Below, in pieces: positions 28,001 through 43,000 of a stretch of DNA of 64,000 nucleotides. The notes under the pieces were generated by a model. That model made no database searches. It worked only from the letters and a program-made list of their open reading frames with translations, and was not told the origin of the DNA. Position 1 is the first letter of the stretch, and each line of letters opens with the position of its first letter. The translations under genes and the position numbers were made by a program. Origin of the DNA: Branchiostoma belcheri (taxonomy: Eukaryota; Chordata; Leptocardii; Amphioxiformes; Branchiostomatidae); NCBI RefSeq assembly GCF_001625305.1, contig NW_017804465.1:301826-365825 (forward strand), read 5' to 3'.

Positions 28001-31000
28001 GGACGGAAGACTGGTTTCCATAGTGATGGAATCCTGAGCTCATATTGGACAGATTTTCATGATGATTAAAAATCCTGCACTCTTATTGGACAGATTTTCA
28101 TGATGATAAAGAATCCTGAGCTCTTATTGGACAGATTTTCATGATGATAAAGAATCCTGAGCTCCTATTGGTAGTTCTGGGAATGGTTCTCTTGAGGTGT
28201 ATGGCCACAAGCTCTTGTGGAGGAGGCCCAATCAGCCGCTGAAAGTGAGAGATTGACAGGTATAACACAGACTAGAGAAGCGGCTAGTTGAATCCAGCCC
28301 ACACTCGACTTACCTTTACTCACGCAGAACCTGATAATAGTTTTGTTTTGATACAGCCCACTCTAGCGTGGTTCCTGCTAACCTCGGTGTTAATCACTTT
28401 CCTTGCTCGGCAGCCCACCTGACACATTCTCATCAACTCACGACTTATTTTGGGCTTCTTAGCCTTCCTTTACGACCGTTTAATGGTTTTGTTTTGATGT
28501 GGTCTCACTCGAGCATGCGAGCTTCATGACTTGGGTTTTGATTAAAGCGCTGTTTTGTGCAAGAATTTTCAGGCCCATCACTTTCATGTATATTTAGCAA
28601 CATCTGTTTATCGTGATTTGGTTTTTAAGTACTAGATCCTCCCTCTTTGTTCTAAGGAACTTGAAAGACATTGTCGAAATGCTAACTTTAAATGCTGTGT
28701 CTGTACAAATTTAACAATTTTCAGGTTCCATTATACCATACCTCTTCTAACACATGGCAATTACGGGGGCTGTTGACTATGCTAATTTTATTACATTAAA
28801 GCAAGACGAGTGAATAGAATGATAACAAGTCATTTGCATCTGAGGTATGAGATCGAGTTTAACAGCTGTTGAATAAATAAAAACAACAGTTGCTTGTGCA
28901 CATATGGTAGTTTAGAGAGATTATGATCCTTTGCTAATTTCTGTTTAAAGCCATCATTATTGAAGAAACTCAACAGAATGTAACATTTTCATGAATTTTT
29001 AGTGGCTTTTTCTTCAGTTGCCCAATAGCTTTTTTAGAGCCTTGACAAGTACAGGGGCTGCCAATGAACTGATGAATAGGATGTGTGTGGTTTTTATCTT
29101 TAGTTACTGAATTGATAAATTGGATGGATTTGAGCCCTTTTTCAACTGAATCGAATGGCATAGTGGCTTAAGGCTGGTAGACATGAGATTAAAAAGTTAC
29201 AATCCGCAGCAGTCCAACAATGTAGTTACTAGACATTGTGTCATAGACAAGGCACTTTATACATACGACTTTCCTCACTGCACCCTGGCATAAAATGTGT
29301 ACCTGACTTCGGTTGAGGAGGTAAAAGGCAGTGGAAGGAGAAGGATGGACTCTGTCTTCCAATGCCATGGTCTAGATACAACAACCCACCGCCCCTACAA
29401 TGTACATCCTCAAAAAGGCTATGGGACTACCTTTACTTTTTGTTTTACCTTTTAAAACCATGATTGATACACCTGCACTGTAGTGTAGGTACATGTTAAT
29501 ATCCTGCTGTTCAAGCCAAATGTAAGGATGATAAAGATGGTGAAATATCTTCCTCACATTTTGATAGCAACCGTGTCGACCCGGACGGAAATTGCGAGGT
29601 TTATTTGTAACATCGGTGATCAATATGCACACGCCGCATTGGGTGCAAAATGAAGCCTCTCCAGGAGTGGTGCAGTCAATGTTTAACTTGACTGGGCAGG
29701 AGAAATGAGGGAGTTACAATGGGATGATGTTAATCAAGCATACATGAACATCCAGAAATTTGACAAATGTTACATACAGTGTTACAAATGTTCACAATAT
29801 TGCAAGATAATACAATGTACTTTTTCAAACGGTTGCAGCGTAGAGTGAACCAGGTAATCTTTGTAGTAGACTATCCAACTCCCCCAAGCAGAGGTTGATA
29901 AGGAAGATCATGACTTAATTTCTATTTTACATTTGTATGTACCATTTTCTGACAGCCAGCCCAATCTTTGGTGGCCTATAATTGGATAGTGCCAGTTGGT
30001 GATGACTTTGCCACTGAAAGATCTGCTTGAAGATTAGAAAGAGACATACGAATACTTTTGAATCAGCAATCTTTCATCAGATTGGTTATGCTAGAGATGC
30101 CCTAGCCTCCTTGGAGCATCTGCATTTATTTTGCGAGGGGAGCAATGATATATGTACCTGATTTTTTTACATGGGCTAAGGTTCTCTAATGCTGCAAAGG
30201 GAGTTATGCCGTGGAGGGAGTCACCTTCTAGCGTGGACTATGCAGCTCTCCCCCGATCAAGGCCCTCTCATGAAAATACTCTAGCTTTAGTGAGCTTTAG
30301 CCGCTCGTAGAAGCCCATCTAGAAGTCTGCACGGGAGGCTACCTTGCCTTGCCTTGCCTATCCCATTTTCATGCTACATACTCCTAAGAGATGAGACATT
30401 ATTGGCCTCTGCCCTTCTTAAATGTCCAGAGTAAAGAAATCAGAGCTGTTGAGGTCCATGGCTGTTGTCCAGAGTTTGATCATGTTTTGTGGCAGGAAGG
30501 GCCTCAGACATGATGTAAGCAGGGGTCGGAGGTCGTTTCCTGCCGCCCCACTGGTGGCTACAGTGATAGCGGAAAACTGGAAACCTGGGATTTCCCTTTC
30601 CTTGAAGAATTGTTTGTCCTCATGTACATGTTACTGTACTTCTCTATGCACCATTTATATGCTGCATGTGGACACCCAATGTGCCACATGACTTTGTGTA
30701 TGCAAAATCTAGAATTTGAATTCGGAAAGTTGCAGGTTCTTTGCAGAGTCAATCTTGGTTTAATTTTTTTTGCAGAAAGTCAAAGAGAAAGCCTTGAAAA
30801 TGAAATACTCTCAGAATCTCTTGTCTTTATGTTGAGCCTCTTTAATTGTATGCACATACTTGTATAGATGTATAACAAATATTTGAAATCATCATGCATA
30901 TGAAATTAAATAGGTCAAAAACTGAAAATATCCAGCATAATAGTCATTACGTTCTTTACTCTAAAATTCAGTCAGTATCATTCGTTAAATGAAGAAATTC

Positions 31001-34000
31001 CTGAAAAGGCAAAAGAATTTGGAAAATGATTCTGTGTTGAAACTAGACCGATCACACGACCAACGGTAACCCGCAAAACCCCCACTGTACACAAACCACA
31101 TGCCTGACACAGGAAGGAGCCTGGCTGGGAGGACTAACCCTGTTGTGTCTTGTGGCTTGAACTTTCACATCGGGTCATTCCTGCAGAATCTTCACCTTCT
31201 TGAACTTGGCAAGCCTTTATTGAGAGTACATGGTTTGCAGATGTCAATATGTTCTTGACATGCAGAGGATTCGTGTCAGTCTAATGCCACATCAAATTAT
31301 TTTCTTGGTTCTCAGTATTTTTTTAGGTAAAAAATATTTAATATAGAAATTTAAACCAGATACAACAATGTACAGTGTATGATAAATACAGAAGAAAGCT
31401 TGAATGTGGCTGTATTTGTTTAGAAAAAATGAGAGTTACAAAACGAACAGTCATTTTTTTGGTACATTTATATTACTTAATGTGTATTGGGCAAAAGTCA
31501 TTCAGAAATGGCAAGCGTACCATGATTGTTTACAGTTGACAAAATATCTTACATCGTTGACAGTACATGTCAGCTTGAGCAACAACAGTTACTGATACAG
31601 ATCTTGTTCAGTAGAAAGGAAACATGTACCATTTATATGGTGCTGAGAATGACTTCTGTCATAAGCCTTTTAGCCCCTGTATATACATCAAGGAAACATG
31701 ATGTAGGCTTGTGTCTATTTTTCCATTTACGCATATGAGTCATCGTACTATAAATAGCCCTTTCCTCTGTACATTACAATGTACGTCGATACATATGACA
31801 GGACCACCTAAAGAACTTCTAAGATGAACAAACTACTTCAGATCTGTACAACTTTGTAATCTCAAAGCAGATCTTTTGGAGGCTGCAAGACAGTTGGCTG
31901 TGTCCATTTGGCTTGAGTATAAAAAGGTGCCAGTACAAAAAAAAAGGCCTGATCAAATGAGCCATCAAATATGTCAAAAATAAGCATAAACTTCTGCTTG
32001 GAGAGAATTCGAAGATCTTTTGGTCTGCAATTAGAATGAAAAGAAAATTTGTCTAAACAGAACTTTTTTTTACCTTTCCAATCACAGTTCCATAACACTT
32101 TTCTGCAGATAATTATAATTCAATCACTGGCTAATCACACAATGGCCTCTTTTCCTCCTGTTTGTAATTCAGCCAAAAAAAAAAAACACTTCCATTCCAA
32201 CATGCAAATGAACATTACCATATCATGAGCATGGTAGTCATGGCAACAGATGTGCCCTGCCCAATCATCTGACCCTGGTACTCCAGAGCTCTGCGATGTG
32301 TGACAGGTAGGAGTGATGAATGAAGATAAAAGGCGAGCTTTACATGTATATTACACAGTTTGATTGAACGGGACAGGGCTGTGGTTATTGCCTCCGCTTC
32401 TAGAGCAGGAGGTCGGGAGTTCGAATCCTGGATGTTGTCACTCACCTGACTTGTGCGTTGTATATGTTATATGCTACTTGAAAAGAGTGCAGTCCTTAGA
32501 ATGGGGCATGAGGCTTATGTACATGTAGGTGCTACTTACATGACTTAACTACATTGTTCCTGTATAGGATATCAGGAACATACAGTGTAGTGTCTATCTT
32601 TTTGACACAGCCAGTGGTAGATCAGCTTTTCAGTAAGCTAAGCTGGATCAATTAAGATTTTACTAGAATTATTATTTTTTCCGTGGGATTAAATCTTAGG
32701 GTGCAGATCTTATCACTGCTCAATGCATGTGTGTCTCATGTCGCTACTTTTGCCTTTTCCTTTTCTTTATTCGTGTCAAGAGTTATTGTTTACTGCAAAA
32801 AAAGTTATTTTCTACTATGAACTATTTTCTACCATCAACAATGTCTTTTTTGACCTCCATTTTAATTTTATTCATTCTACCGTCATTTGATAGACAAAAA
32901 TCGGCATGTGAAGATATGGAAAGAGAAAAATATGACCAGCAAAATGTATTATACAACTCTCGAAATGCAAGAATAGCATTTCAGAGGGTCAAGGTTTCAA
33001 AATTTTTCAGGGGGAGCATTGCCCCAGATTGTCAGGCCTCCAGTGCGATGCCTTGCACCTTCAGTGCTGGAAATGATGTTTTGTTAAAGAAAATTGAGAT
33101 GCTAGGAAAAAATTTCAGCCTGGCTAGAACACTGAACCAGAATCCAATGAACAAACAGTCCATCCACATTCATGACCCTTGAGCAGCCTATGGTTAGTAC
33201 ATGTATATTTACCACATGCCAGGCCCTGGATTATACGGTCCATTACTTCCAACCCTCGAGTAAATAATGAAAGATACATGAAAAACAAACAGGTCAGTCT
33301 GTGTTTACTGTGCAGGAAATGCAGCATCACTTCCCTTGAGGATGTCCAGGGATGTTGTGTGTCTGTATGCTGCAAATTATGTTACTGTCTACTGAGCAGA
33401 TGTCAGATAGGAAAATTTGGGGATCTTCTGATTTGCCCCCATTTTCTGATAGCTTATTTAGTGGTCACATCTTGTTGGCCAGTCAGAAACAATCATGACT
33501 TTGGCACTAAAGAATTGTTTGAAGAGTATAAAATTATAATCATACATGTACATAGCTTAGAACAATCATGAATCCATATAATACACTTCCATGCCCATAT
33601 GGAACGTATAGTTGCCAGCTTGGAGTATAGAGTTTGACATGGTGTTTCCACTTGATTAACAAAGACTAGAACATGTTGACGGACATGTTGCAGTTTAGTT
33701 CTAGATGCACAAGAAACCCACTGTAGAAAACTGTAATTGAGGGCCCTTCATTCAGCACAAGCATTAAGCTAAAGACAATTGAGCAGTTTTTGCAATACAA
33801 ATGTAAAACTACTAGACAGTACTTTAAAAGAAGAGGATAATTGGGAGAATTTAGACCTTCTTCTATGTATTGTTTTCTGACAATGGTAGGGGTCTGCTGA
33901 AGAACAGCAAATCTTTGGTGGTCTATTGGATACTTATATTGTAGTGTTGCCTATAATTGGATATCACAGTAACTGTTGGTTATATACAACTTTGCCATTG

Positions 34001-37000
34001 AAAGATCTTCTTGTACGCATTTTTACAACCTTCAGCACAGTCATTTTTTCTCCACTTTAGCAATAACATCTTACAAGTAGTTAACATTTACTCAGCAGCA
34101 CTTTGAGGAATTTCTTACCACTATGACACTGATTCTCAGAATTTGTTGTTTTTTGGATTTTTTAGAAATATGCTTGACTGGAAATGCCTAATGAAATGAC
34201 AACTTGACACTCGGGGCGATACATTTACTAGTATCTCAGTGTGTACAGTTTTGTGCAGTCGTATCCAAGTTTTCCACCCTGTTGGCTGCTTTTGTGATGT
34301 CAGCTTGCTGTATTTTCATCTTGAAATGTCTGAAAACCAAGGATTTAAATTGGTGTGGCAATTAATATGTTGTATTGGGTAACACTAACAGCTTGCTTCC
34401 AGATGTTACACCTCCCCGTTTCAGAATGGAAAAATCCTATGCAACCTGTTAAATCTTGGAACAGACCATTGGAAATTTAGGTAAATTTGTTTGAAATAAG
34501 TACCAACCTCTATGCTGTCCAGGAATTTTTGAGTCAATTTTTTGGTCTCAACAGCCATTTGTATGATTTAATATAATTGTGTCGGTTGTTACTGCATCAG
34601 CTTTTCACCGGTATTGTCAAGACAAAATGGGAGATGCTGCAGTCCCCTGTTTACTTTGGCACAGTCCAGCATGGTTCAATGGCCCTGGAATATTGGTGTG
34701 TGCACTGGAATTGCCATGATCTCATCCTCAGGCTAGGGTGGGTCCCATGTGACATGCTAAGGTAATGAGGAAGTCTGATGTATTCATCCTGTTCACAGGG
34801 GAGAATCACTAACTATTCGGGGGAGGACTGCTGAGCTGTAGAGTTTAATGTTTTAGTCAATATAGAATTACTCTTTAGAGCAAACTTCAATACATTTCAA
34901 AGATTTGAGATTTAAAATGGCAGAATAAAGATGTCAGCTACATCCACTTCTAGGTCAGACAAACCCACCCCTTTGGGTCTGAAATGTACCATCCCCAACC
35001 ACCCTACTGCATTGCCAATATCTTCTATTTTCATTCTGACCCAGTGCCAGGTTGTTTGATTTGACACCGGGCCGGCCCCTATATGGGGACTGATCTGCAT
35101 AATTTCGCATGCAGGCCCGACCTGGGCGGGAGCCAAAGATGCATTGCAGAGAGCCGGATAGTGTGTCGTCATCAGTGTTTCCCCCCATGCTGAACACATC
35201 AACGTCCTGCCTCCACTCCCCTCCCGCCACATTGCTATTCATGTAGAATGTTCAGGTCCCTTCGGATTTGCATGGCTCTACTGTCCTGCGCGTGGGGCTT
35301 CCACTGAGTGTTCATTCACCCGGAGCTTATAAACCGGTAGTCTTCCGAATTAAGCCACGGTGTTGGCGATTCGATATATATTTATATTTATACACATATA
35401 AAGGTCTTCCAGTTGGAATAACAGCGTCACGAACCATGAATACTATGACGAGGCGAGAGCGGAACAGGTAGCCTTCCTTCCCGATGACGGTGGACGTTTG
35501 TGAGACGCAGTGCCCCCCGTGTGTCGACGCCTCTCGGAACGCGCAGATCGTTTCACCGATGAATTCGCTGAGCTACCACCCACCTATCCTGGGAAACATG
35601 CAGTACCACAGCAAGATCCTTGCCAAGTACATGAAGAAATACCCGGGTAGTCGGATTCCGAAACTCAACAACAGTGCTTCCTCTTCCTCCTCGAGCTCCG
35701 AACACGGCAACGGTTCGACGCAGCAGCCGCCCAATTTCTACAAGGGATACTTTGCCACGAACAGAGAGCTTAAGGATGTCAACAACAGGATAACAGACCT
35801 GGAGAGACTACTCTCCAACAGACTGGAGAACATCACCAAGAGGTGGACGGATTGTCTCAGGATCCTACGAGACGACATCTTCCTGCACATCTCCTTACTT
35901 CACGACAGGATAGACAGCCTGGAGGCAAAGGCATGAAAAACTTTTCTCCTTTTTTTAACTTGTACATGCACCGTGTCATTTCATGCATACTGTTGCTCTT
36001 TCCACGGTCATACATGTACGTAACATGTTGTCATCATAAAGGGGAGGGGCAGGCTTCAGTATTATTTAGTAATTTTGAACCAAATAATTTCAATCCTTGC
36101 GTACTATAAAATCAATTTCAACAAGGACATATGTGTGGCTTCAAAACAAGTCTGCCGGCCTGTTGTTGTACCCTACGCAAACCCAGGTTGAGGCCAGGGG
36201 TGAATGTGTATTGATATTGATTTCTGTGTTAGAGAAATCCACGCGTGTATGAAATATGCACAGGAATTCCCTACCATACTCCTTCATTTGTAATCCTTAA
36301 AATTTTTTACTAGCATCCTTAGCATTCACATTTTCTTCTACAACATACCATTATATGAGATATATTATCAGACAAGAGCTTATGATTTATAAAGGTGGGA
36401 TTTTAGGGAGAGGCCAGGTTGGGTGAATCATGATATAAATGATTTATGGCTGCAAACTACACAGTAGCTTCCCTCTGACAAGTTTTATCTAAACAAGTGA
36501 TATTTGAGAAGTCAGCCTGTTGTTCAGGGGAGTAGGACACACATGTGACAACCAATTATTTCAAAATGCGTCAGTCATTTCGACCAAAAACATTGTTTCT
36601 TTGTGAATAGTCGCTTTCAGTATGTTGTGCTTTTATTCATGTAGAACACAAAGCTGGTGTGTAAAACGTCTTTGTTCTGTTATTGGGTTCAAACGTGGTG
36701 AGTTATACTGCTGTGGGTGTCAGAGGTTGGCTAAAGAGGGACGTGACATGGGGGTAGGGTGTGTTGCAGGCTGAAAATGATCCCAGAGTAACAGTGCATC
36801 TGATCCTGCATGTTTGTAAAGTGGTGGGGGCTCATTCCACAGAGGTGACCCTGGTGTCAGCCTATGTCTAACCATGGCCTGTATGCATCTGCAGAGCCTA
36901 TCTTTGTCTAGAGTGTTGAATCTTAGCCTCCACTAGGCCTCCATAAGGGGTCACATGGATTGTATAATTCTGCAAAACTAGGGTGAATATTTACTTTATT

Positions 37001-40000
37001 ATTGAATTTCAGACAGCTGGGTTCCCATTCAATTCTGACAAATGGCCGTCCAGACTACAAAAATGTCAAATAAAATCATCAGTATAACAAAGAAAATAAA
37101 CAAAATCGTACCATAACTTGTGAAAAAATTGTAACATATTATATTTTCAGTAACAGAGTATGTAATATATTATTTGCCAGGGCAGTATGCTCACAGAAAG
37201 TGTGACATATGGGAAAAAAGATTTTACTTTTTTTTTCTAGTTAGACTAGTTGAATCTGGTGAAGTTTGTTGCTTTTTTTCTCCTTTCAACGTCATGAAAA
37301 AGCCATAAAACTGCCTGCCAGATGTAAGGGAGGTGCCTCCACATCTGTTAGGTAGAAATGTATAGCGCAGAGGTCAGAGAGGAAACTCTTTATTTATGCT
37401 GATTAATTTTTGTCGACCAGACTTCCGAATTCATCCCACCACACCAAAAAATGATAGCCATTTATATCAATTATGAATGATTAAAGCAGACTGGGCATCA
37501 TATATCTACAGGCTTCATGAATGTTAGGCAATATTATTTTCACATGTTAGTGATGAGAGGACAGCCTTAAACTACATGTACATGTACACGTAGGGCAGTC
37601 ATTGACCAGGGATGCACAACAGTTTTGGTTAATATGTGGCCTTTCATGCTACAGGAGCTCATAAAACTGTTGCATTGTTTTAATTTTCAGGCTAGGTTTT
37701 CCAGTGACCATTCCACTACAAATGTATAACCTACCAATATGCCTTTCCGATGTATTATTAGTATACTACAGGATTGTTTCAACCTCGAATTAGAAACACA
37801 ATAAAAACCTCCTTTTCCCACATACCACAAAAAAAAGCACCATGAAAGTCAATGACTTTACAGTACTTGGTGGCTGAACCCAACCTCAGTCTGTGCCTCT
37901 CCTCAGCTTTGAATATTTGATTCCTGCTGTGTAGCACTTTTGCATGCTCCAGATATCTGTAAGTTAATGTACCATTCGACTGGCATGTCGATATTGTTCC
38001 TCGGAATCATCCATCCCCACCCCTCGGGAGTTAGCCCAACACCCAGGGGAGTAGCCAGTCTCGACTGGACTTCTCTGGAGGCTAAATAAATGGTAGAAAT
38101 TGTTCAAAATTGTGTGAATAATTGATAAAAAAGTTGTACCAAGGACCTTCTATAGTTTGCTAATCATTCACAAGTATCTTGTGTCTACTATTCCTTTAGT
38201 CTAAAGCAAAGTTTTATATGTATGAGATATTGCCATACCTTATGACATGTACATGTACATGTATGTGTATACTGTACCATATGCATTGCTGTCTGGTCTA
38301 GATAAATAATAGAAATTGTCCTGAATAGGGTGATTAACTAACAAGAGGATTGACAATTTGATCATTAAATTGGACCTTATATTTTCAATTTACTACATGT
38401 ACAATGTCATGTTACAGTAAGATAAGACTAGATGTCTGTCATTGAACATTGTGAATTACCATATTTTAGCGAGTGTCGTGAAGAGGTTAGGAGAAACTGG
38501 GAAATACTGGGTATTCAGTTTTATTTAGCTTTCTCTTCAAATCATTGTCCTGATATGGGCTGAATAACTGATACACAAACGATGAAATAATCTGAAAAAT
38601 ATCCCTGCAGACCAGATGGTTTGATATTCAGCCAGCATTGACAGCACCCAGGTCAGGGGAGTGTCCACTGTGGCTTTCCCAGACAAACACCCGAGTTTGT
38701 TCCAACACAATCTGTTTAGCATTGATCTTGAAACAGAAGACATCTATTTTGCATTGACGTTTCTTGATGCAATGTCTCAGAATAAACGACTTGTGTCTTT
38801 ATATGAGCGAAACTAAAAGGCATGCCACAGTCCTTGTGGTGGATCTTTTGATCTTCAAACAGAGGACATCTATTTTTCATTGACGTCTGACTCAATGCCT
38901 CAGAATTAAACTTTAAAAGACATTATATTTTTTTTAATGTCTTACATGTACCAGTGAAAGTAAAAGGCACAGTTTTTGGTATGGATCTTACTTTAGAATA
39001 ACCGAAGACATCTATTTTGCATTGACGTTCACTGACGCAATCTCTCAGAATCAAAGACATTTTTCTTGATGTCAATTTCATCTTAGTTCAGCATTGATCT
39101 TAACAACAGAAGACATTCTGTTTTGCGTTGACGTACACCTACGCAATGTCTGTCTTATATTAAAGTCTGTCTTACGTCTTACCAGCAAAAGTAAAAGGCA
39201 CACCGCACTTCTTTTCGGTGAACCGTCAAAGTTGACCCCACTTTGAGTGGGTTTGTGTTAAAAAGGCAGTGTTCTGTGGATGTTAAAGATCTGGGCCCAT
39301 GCTGGGTTTGTTATTAAGGGTTTCATTCAGCAGGCTAAGCAGGTGGCTGTCAGCTTCCATGCCAGTCATGTCACCTCGTGTGGTCTGCATGGAGATGAAG
39401 TCTTTTCAGCATCGTGTATTATGTTACTTTAATAGGGTGGAGAAAACTGGTTGTCAGAATCCTCTGTGGGGCCCCATTGGTCAAACAATTAGAGTAAGGG
39501 ATAGGTGAAATTAGTATTCGTTTATTGAATGAATGAATGGAGTCTTAGACCTTTATTATACATACATACCCACTGGGTTAAGTACAGGTCACAACAAAGG
39601 AATAGCTTGTTATCATGCATACATACATACTCATGGTCAAGCTAGCACTAGCACTGTAGTCTATGAAATAAATTTGACTTCAGACATATTTTAGGATCAG
39701 AGGTTTGTCTTAGATCATTGAAATGGTAAATTTGTCTGAGTGTATAACTTACATGTACGAAGTAGGGAAACATTGATGTTTTCAGTCTTTAAAGTTCAAC
39801 TCTCTCGTTGTTGTATAAACTACATGATTCTACTACAAAATGATGTTCATCCTCTATAATTTAAATTACGTACAGTATTGGCATCTATTACCTTACACCT
39901 GCTTAGACCTTGAAACAAATGTTTGTTTCAATCCGATATAACACATAATATGCATCATCAATGAATTTAAAGTAAACAGAAAACACAAAAAGCATTACTG

Positions 40001-43000
40001 TTAAACTCCAAATTCAAGGATTGCTATAATATAATGTGTGTTCATTTGAGTGTCTGGAGATAAAACAATTTCAGCTCCCAGTCTGCCCATATGGGTGGAT
40101 AACAACGGAAGCTGGCAACATTTCAAGTTACGTTGTGCGTCATGACTGGATTATTCAAGGAATCACCTGACTCGGGTTTTTTTCCATGTCTACCAGATTG
40201 TTTGTTTGTTACAGTAAAAATATTATCATAACGCAGGTATCATGTATTCTGGTTACTGAAAGGCAATTGACATACAATCTATCATCACAGACTCTTTTCC
40301 TATACTTGGTATGTACAAAATGTAGATTTCAAATGACTTTCAGCTATCCTTAGCTTCCTGCATGTACATGTAGTGTGGTATGTTGGCTGAAACCACAAAA
40401 TATGTCAATGTTATGGGCAAAAGACAGAGAAGCTTTAACGACCCCTCCCCCATTTACTGCCAGCAACAGACAAGTTGTATGAAACAGACCTGTGATGTAG
40501 TGAGACCTGTATTCTAACTATTTCACACACAAACACTGGCCAGTGGATAACTTTACAACAGAAGTGCCAACAAGGGTATTTTGAGCCATGCCGGTCACGC
40601 AACAAGACTGGGAAGGGAAAAGAATTGTGCAATGGGACAGGAATAGAAACTGTATACTAGAACTGTTTGTTACCACAAAAATTGTTTTTAAGTATCATCA
40701 TCGAGATGGAGGATACCAGGAAATGCTTGCATTAGGCCGGCACTTGCTGCTATGTCCTGCGTGTTGCATGTTGTACCCATAGGCGGATTGCTTTCATAGT
40801 GCAGAATGCAGAGCCACATGCCTGTCATATCACGGGGTGGGAGTGAACTGATTGACGACTGCCGGCTTCTGGCATTTTGGGCGACTCCCTGCTCCTCCAC
40901 TGAACAAACAGTTGATCGTTTGTCAATGAATTAAACACACAAACTGTTGTCATGATCAGACATCTGTTTGTAAACATTGAGATAACAGCAACAGTAGGAG
41001 ATGTGCAAGTGATATTAGGATGGTTTGTTTCCATATTGTATGTCATACATGATGTCTATTTAGATGATGCATTAAATTATATTTGTTTTTGAAAAAAATA
41101 ACGGTGGTTATTGAAGGCCCTTTGAGTACAATGTACTATTTAGTACATACATGTAAGTACTATATTTGTTACACGACTTTCTGGTTTTCCAATAATCTAG
41201 GCCAACATTGTATGGTATGACTAAAATGTTGAGGAGAAATAGTTACAATTGGTAGAAACTTTGACATGTACATGTACATTTTTTTGGAATTAGCTGATTG
41301 TAAAAATGCTGTAACGCTCAGTTGTAGGCACATTAATCAGCTAATTCCAACTATACAACTTAGCGTTACAGCATTTTTACATTGTACCTTTCTTAGTTGA
41401 TATACATGTTTGTTTGTTTTTTTAGTAAAAGAGGTAGAGAAATGTTCCTTAGCAGTCTTTGTAACCCCTGCTTCTTCTATTGATCAGTAATTAATCCTCA
41501 CTCTCAGTGAGTCAAACTTGACTCGAGCATTGATATTTCTAACTTAGAGAGAAGAGATGCAGTACCAGTAGTAGTTTAGTGCCTAGAACTGGTCTCTTGG
41601 CTTTGCATTGAGCAAATTCCTTTAGAAAACATGTAGTAGAAGAGTCAAACTTAATCTTCTTTGAATTCTATAGCTGCATTCTGTTTTCTACAAATTACGA
41701 CTGAACAAATTACAACTAATAGCTTTCCTTCCTCCTCTCTCATCCCATAGAATGTAATTTGATCTGTCCATGAATATGCCTGTCCTGTTTTCGGATTTAC
41801 CAAATTTCCTCCCCCTCCCTCCCTTGGGATCACTCTGCCCATGTCTAGAATACTCCAAGCTCACAGATTGTCACAAGTAGGTCAAAAGGAGATCCTTTCC
41901 CACCTCCTTATTTGTCAAGATGAATCTTAAGTAGGTCTCGGAGGAAGACAGAATGCCTGTCTCTAATAGAAATCCTTGTTTACACCATTTTTGTAGGTGG
42001 TAGAATTTTGATGTGACTGAAGGATTTAGTGTGTGTAACTGTAAGGAGATGCATTCTTGACACAGAGTTCAAACTAGATGCACTGAAAAAGCTCAAACCT
42101 TCACAAAGGTAGCATGTATAGTGCAGCATTAGTGCCATTTGTAGAATTTACATTTTGTACATTCCTGAATTCTGCAGTTTGTAAAGAAACTGCAAGGGAC
42201 ATTTTTCTCACTTTGACCAATTCAATGGTTATGAGATTTTGAGAAAAACTCCAGTACCCTAATCTTGCCAAATATTCAACACCTTTTTTCTTGGGCAAGG
42301 AGGATAGAAAACCTTACTTGGGGCAATACCATATCAAGAAGATACATACCGGTATTACAATGTATGCGGTTGTATTTTATACTGAAAGGCAACTACGTAT
42401 ATTGTAATTGTATAACTGGGAAATGTAAAATAACCCTAATGATTACAGTAAAGGTGTTACTTCCCCTATTGTCAGTTCACATTTCAGTCCTTTCAATGGT
42501 TGACAAGTGGATATTAGAATTCCCCTGCATGTGTTTCCTCCCTTGGGCTTCAGGTCTGACGCTTTTGTCATCTGATTTTCCACCTGAGTGCTCACCTGTA
42601 CAGACCACACCTGCCACAGCGCACCTGTTCAAGGTGGTCGCAGCTGTTTGGGGTTTCATTGGCAGTGGGTTAAAAGTGATGACCTCCAACATAATGGACT
42701 GATTTAAGATGTACTATGGAGTAGAATGGCTAGGTATTGAGTAGAGTGGCCAGGTATGGAGTAGAATGGCTAGGTACATTTTTTATGACTAAGGGGTTGC
42801 AGGTTTGATTCTGGGCTTTCCTTGCTAGACGTTATGTACTTGTTAACGGCACTTAACATAACTTTCCTCACTCCACCCAGGTGTAAAATGGGTACCTGAC
42901 TTCAATTGGAGAAGTAAAAGGCAGTGGAAGGGAAGGGATGGGCTCCACCTTCTAAAAATGAGTACCATGCCCTAAAACACCTTGTACCTTGGATTTATTC

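Noticed and set aside
32366..32440. tRNA gene
   Set aside because: Promoter-like boxes are present but I cannot support acceptor and anticodon stems; a SINE remnant fits better.
32727..33182. 151-codon frame
   Set aside because: No domain, AT-driven Phe/Leu composition at the start, and no splice or promoter support.
42265..42702. 145-codon frame
   Set aside because: Mixed composition, no domain, no conserved splice context.
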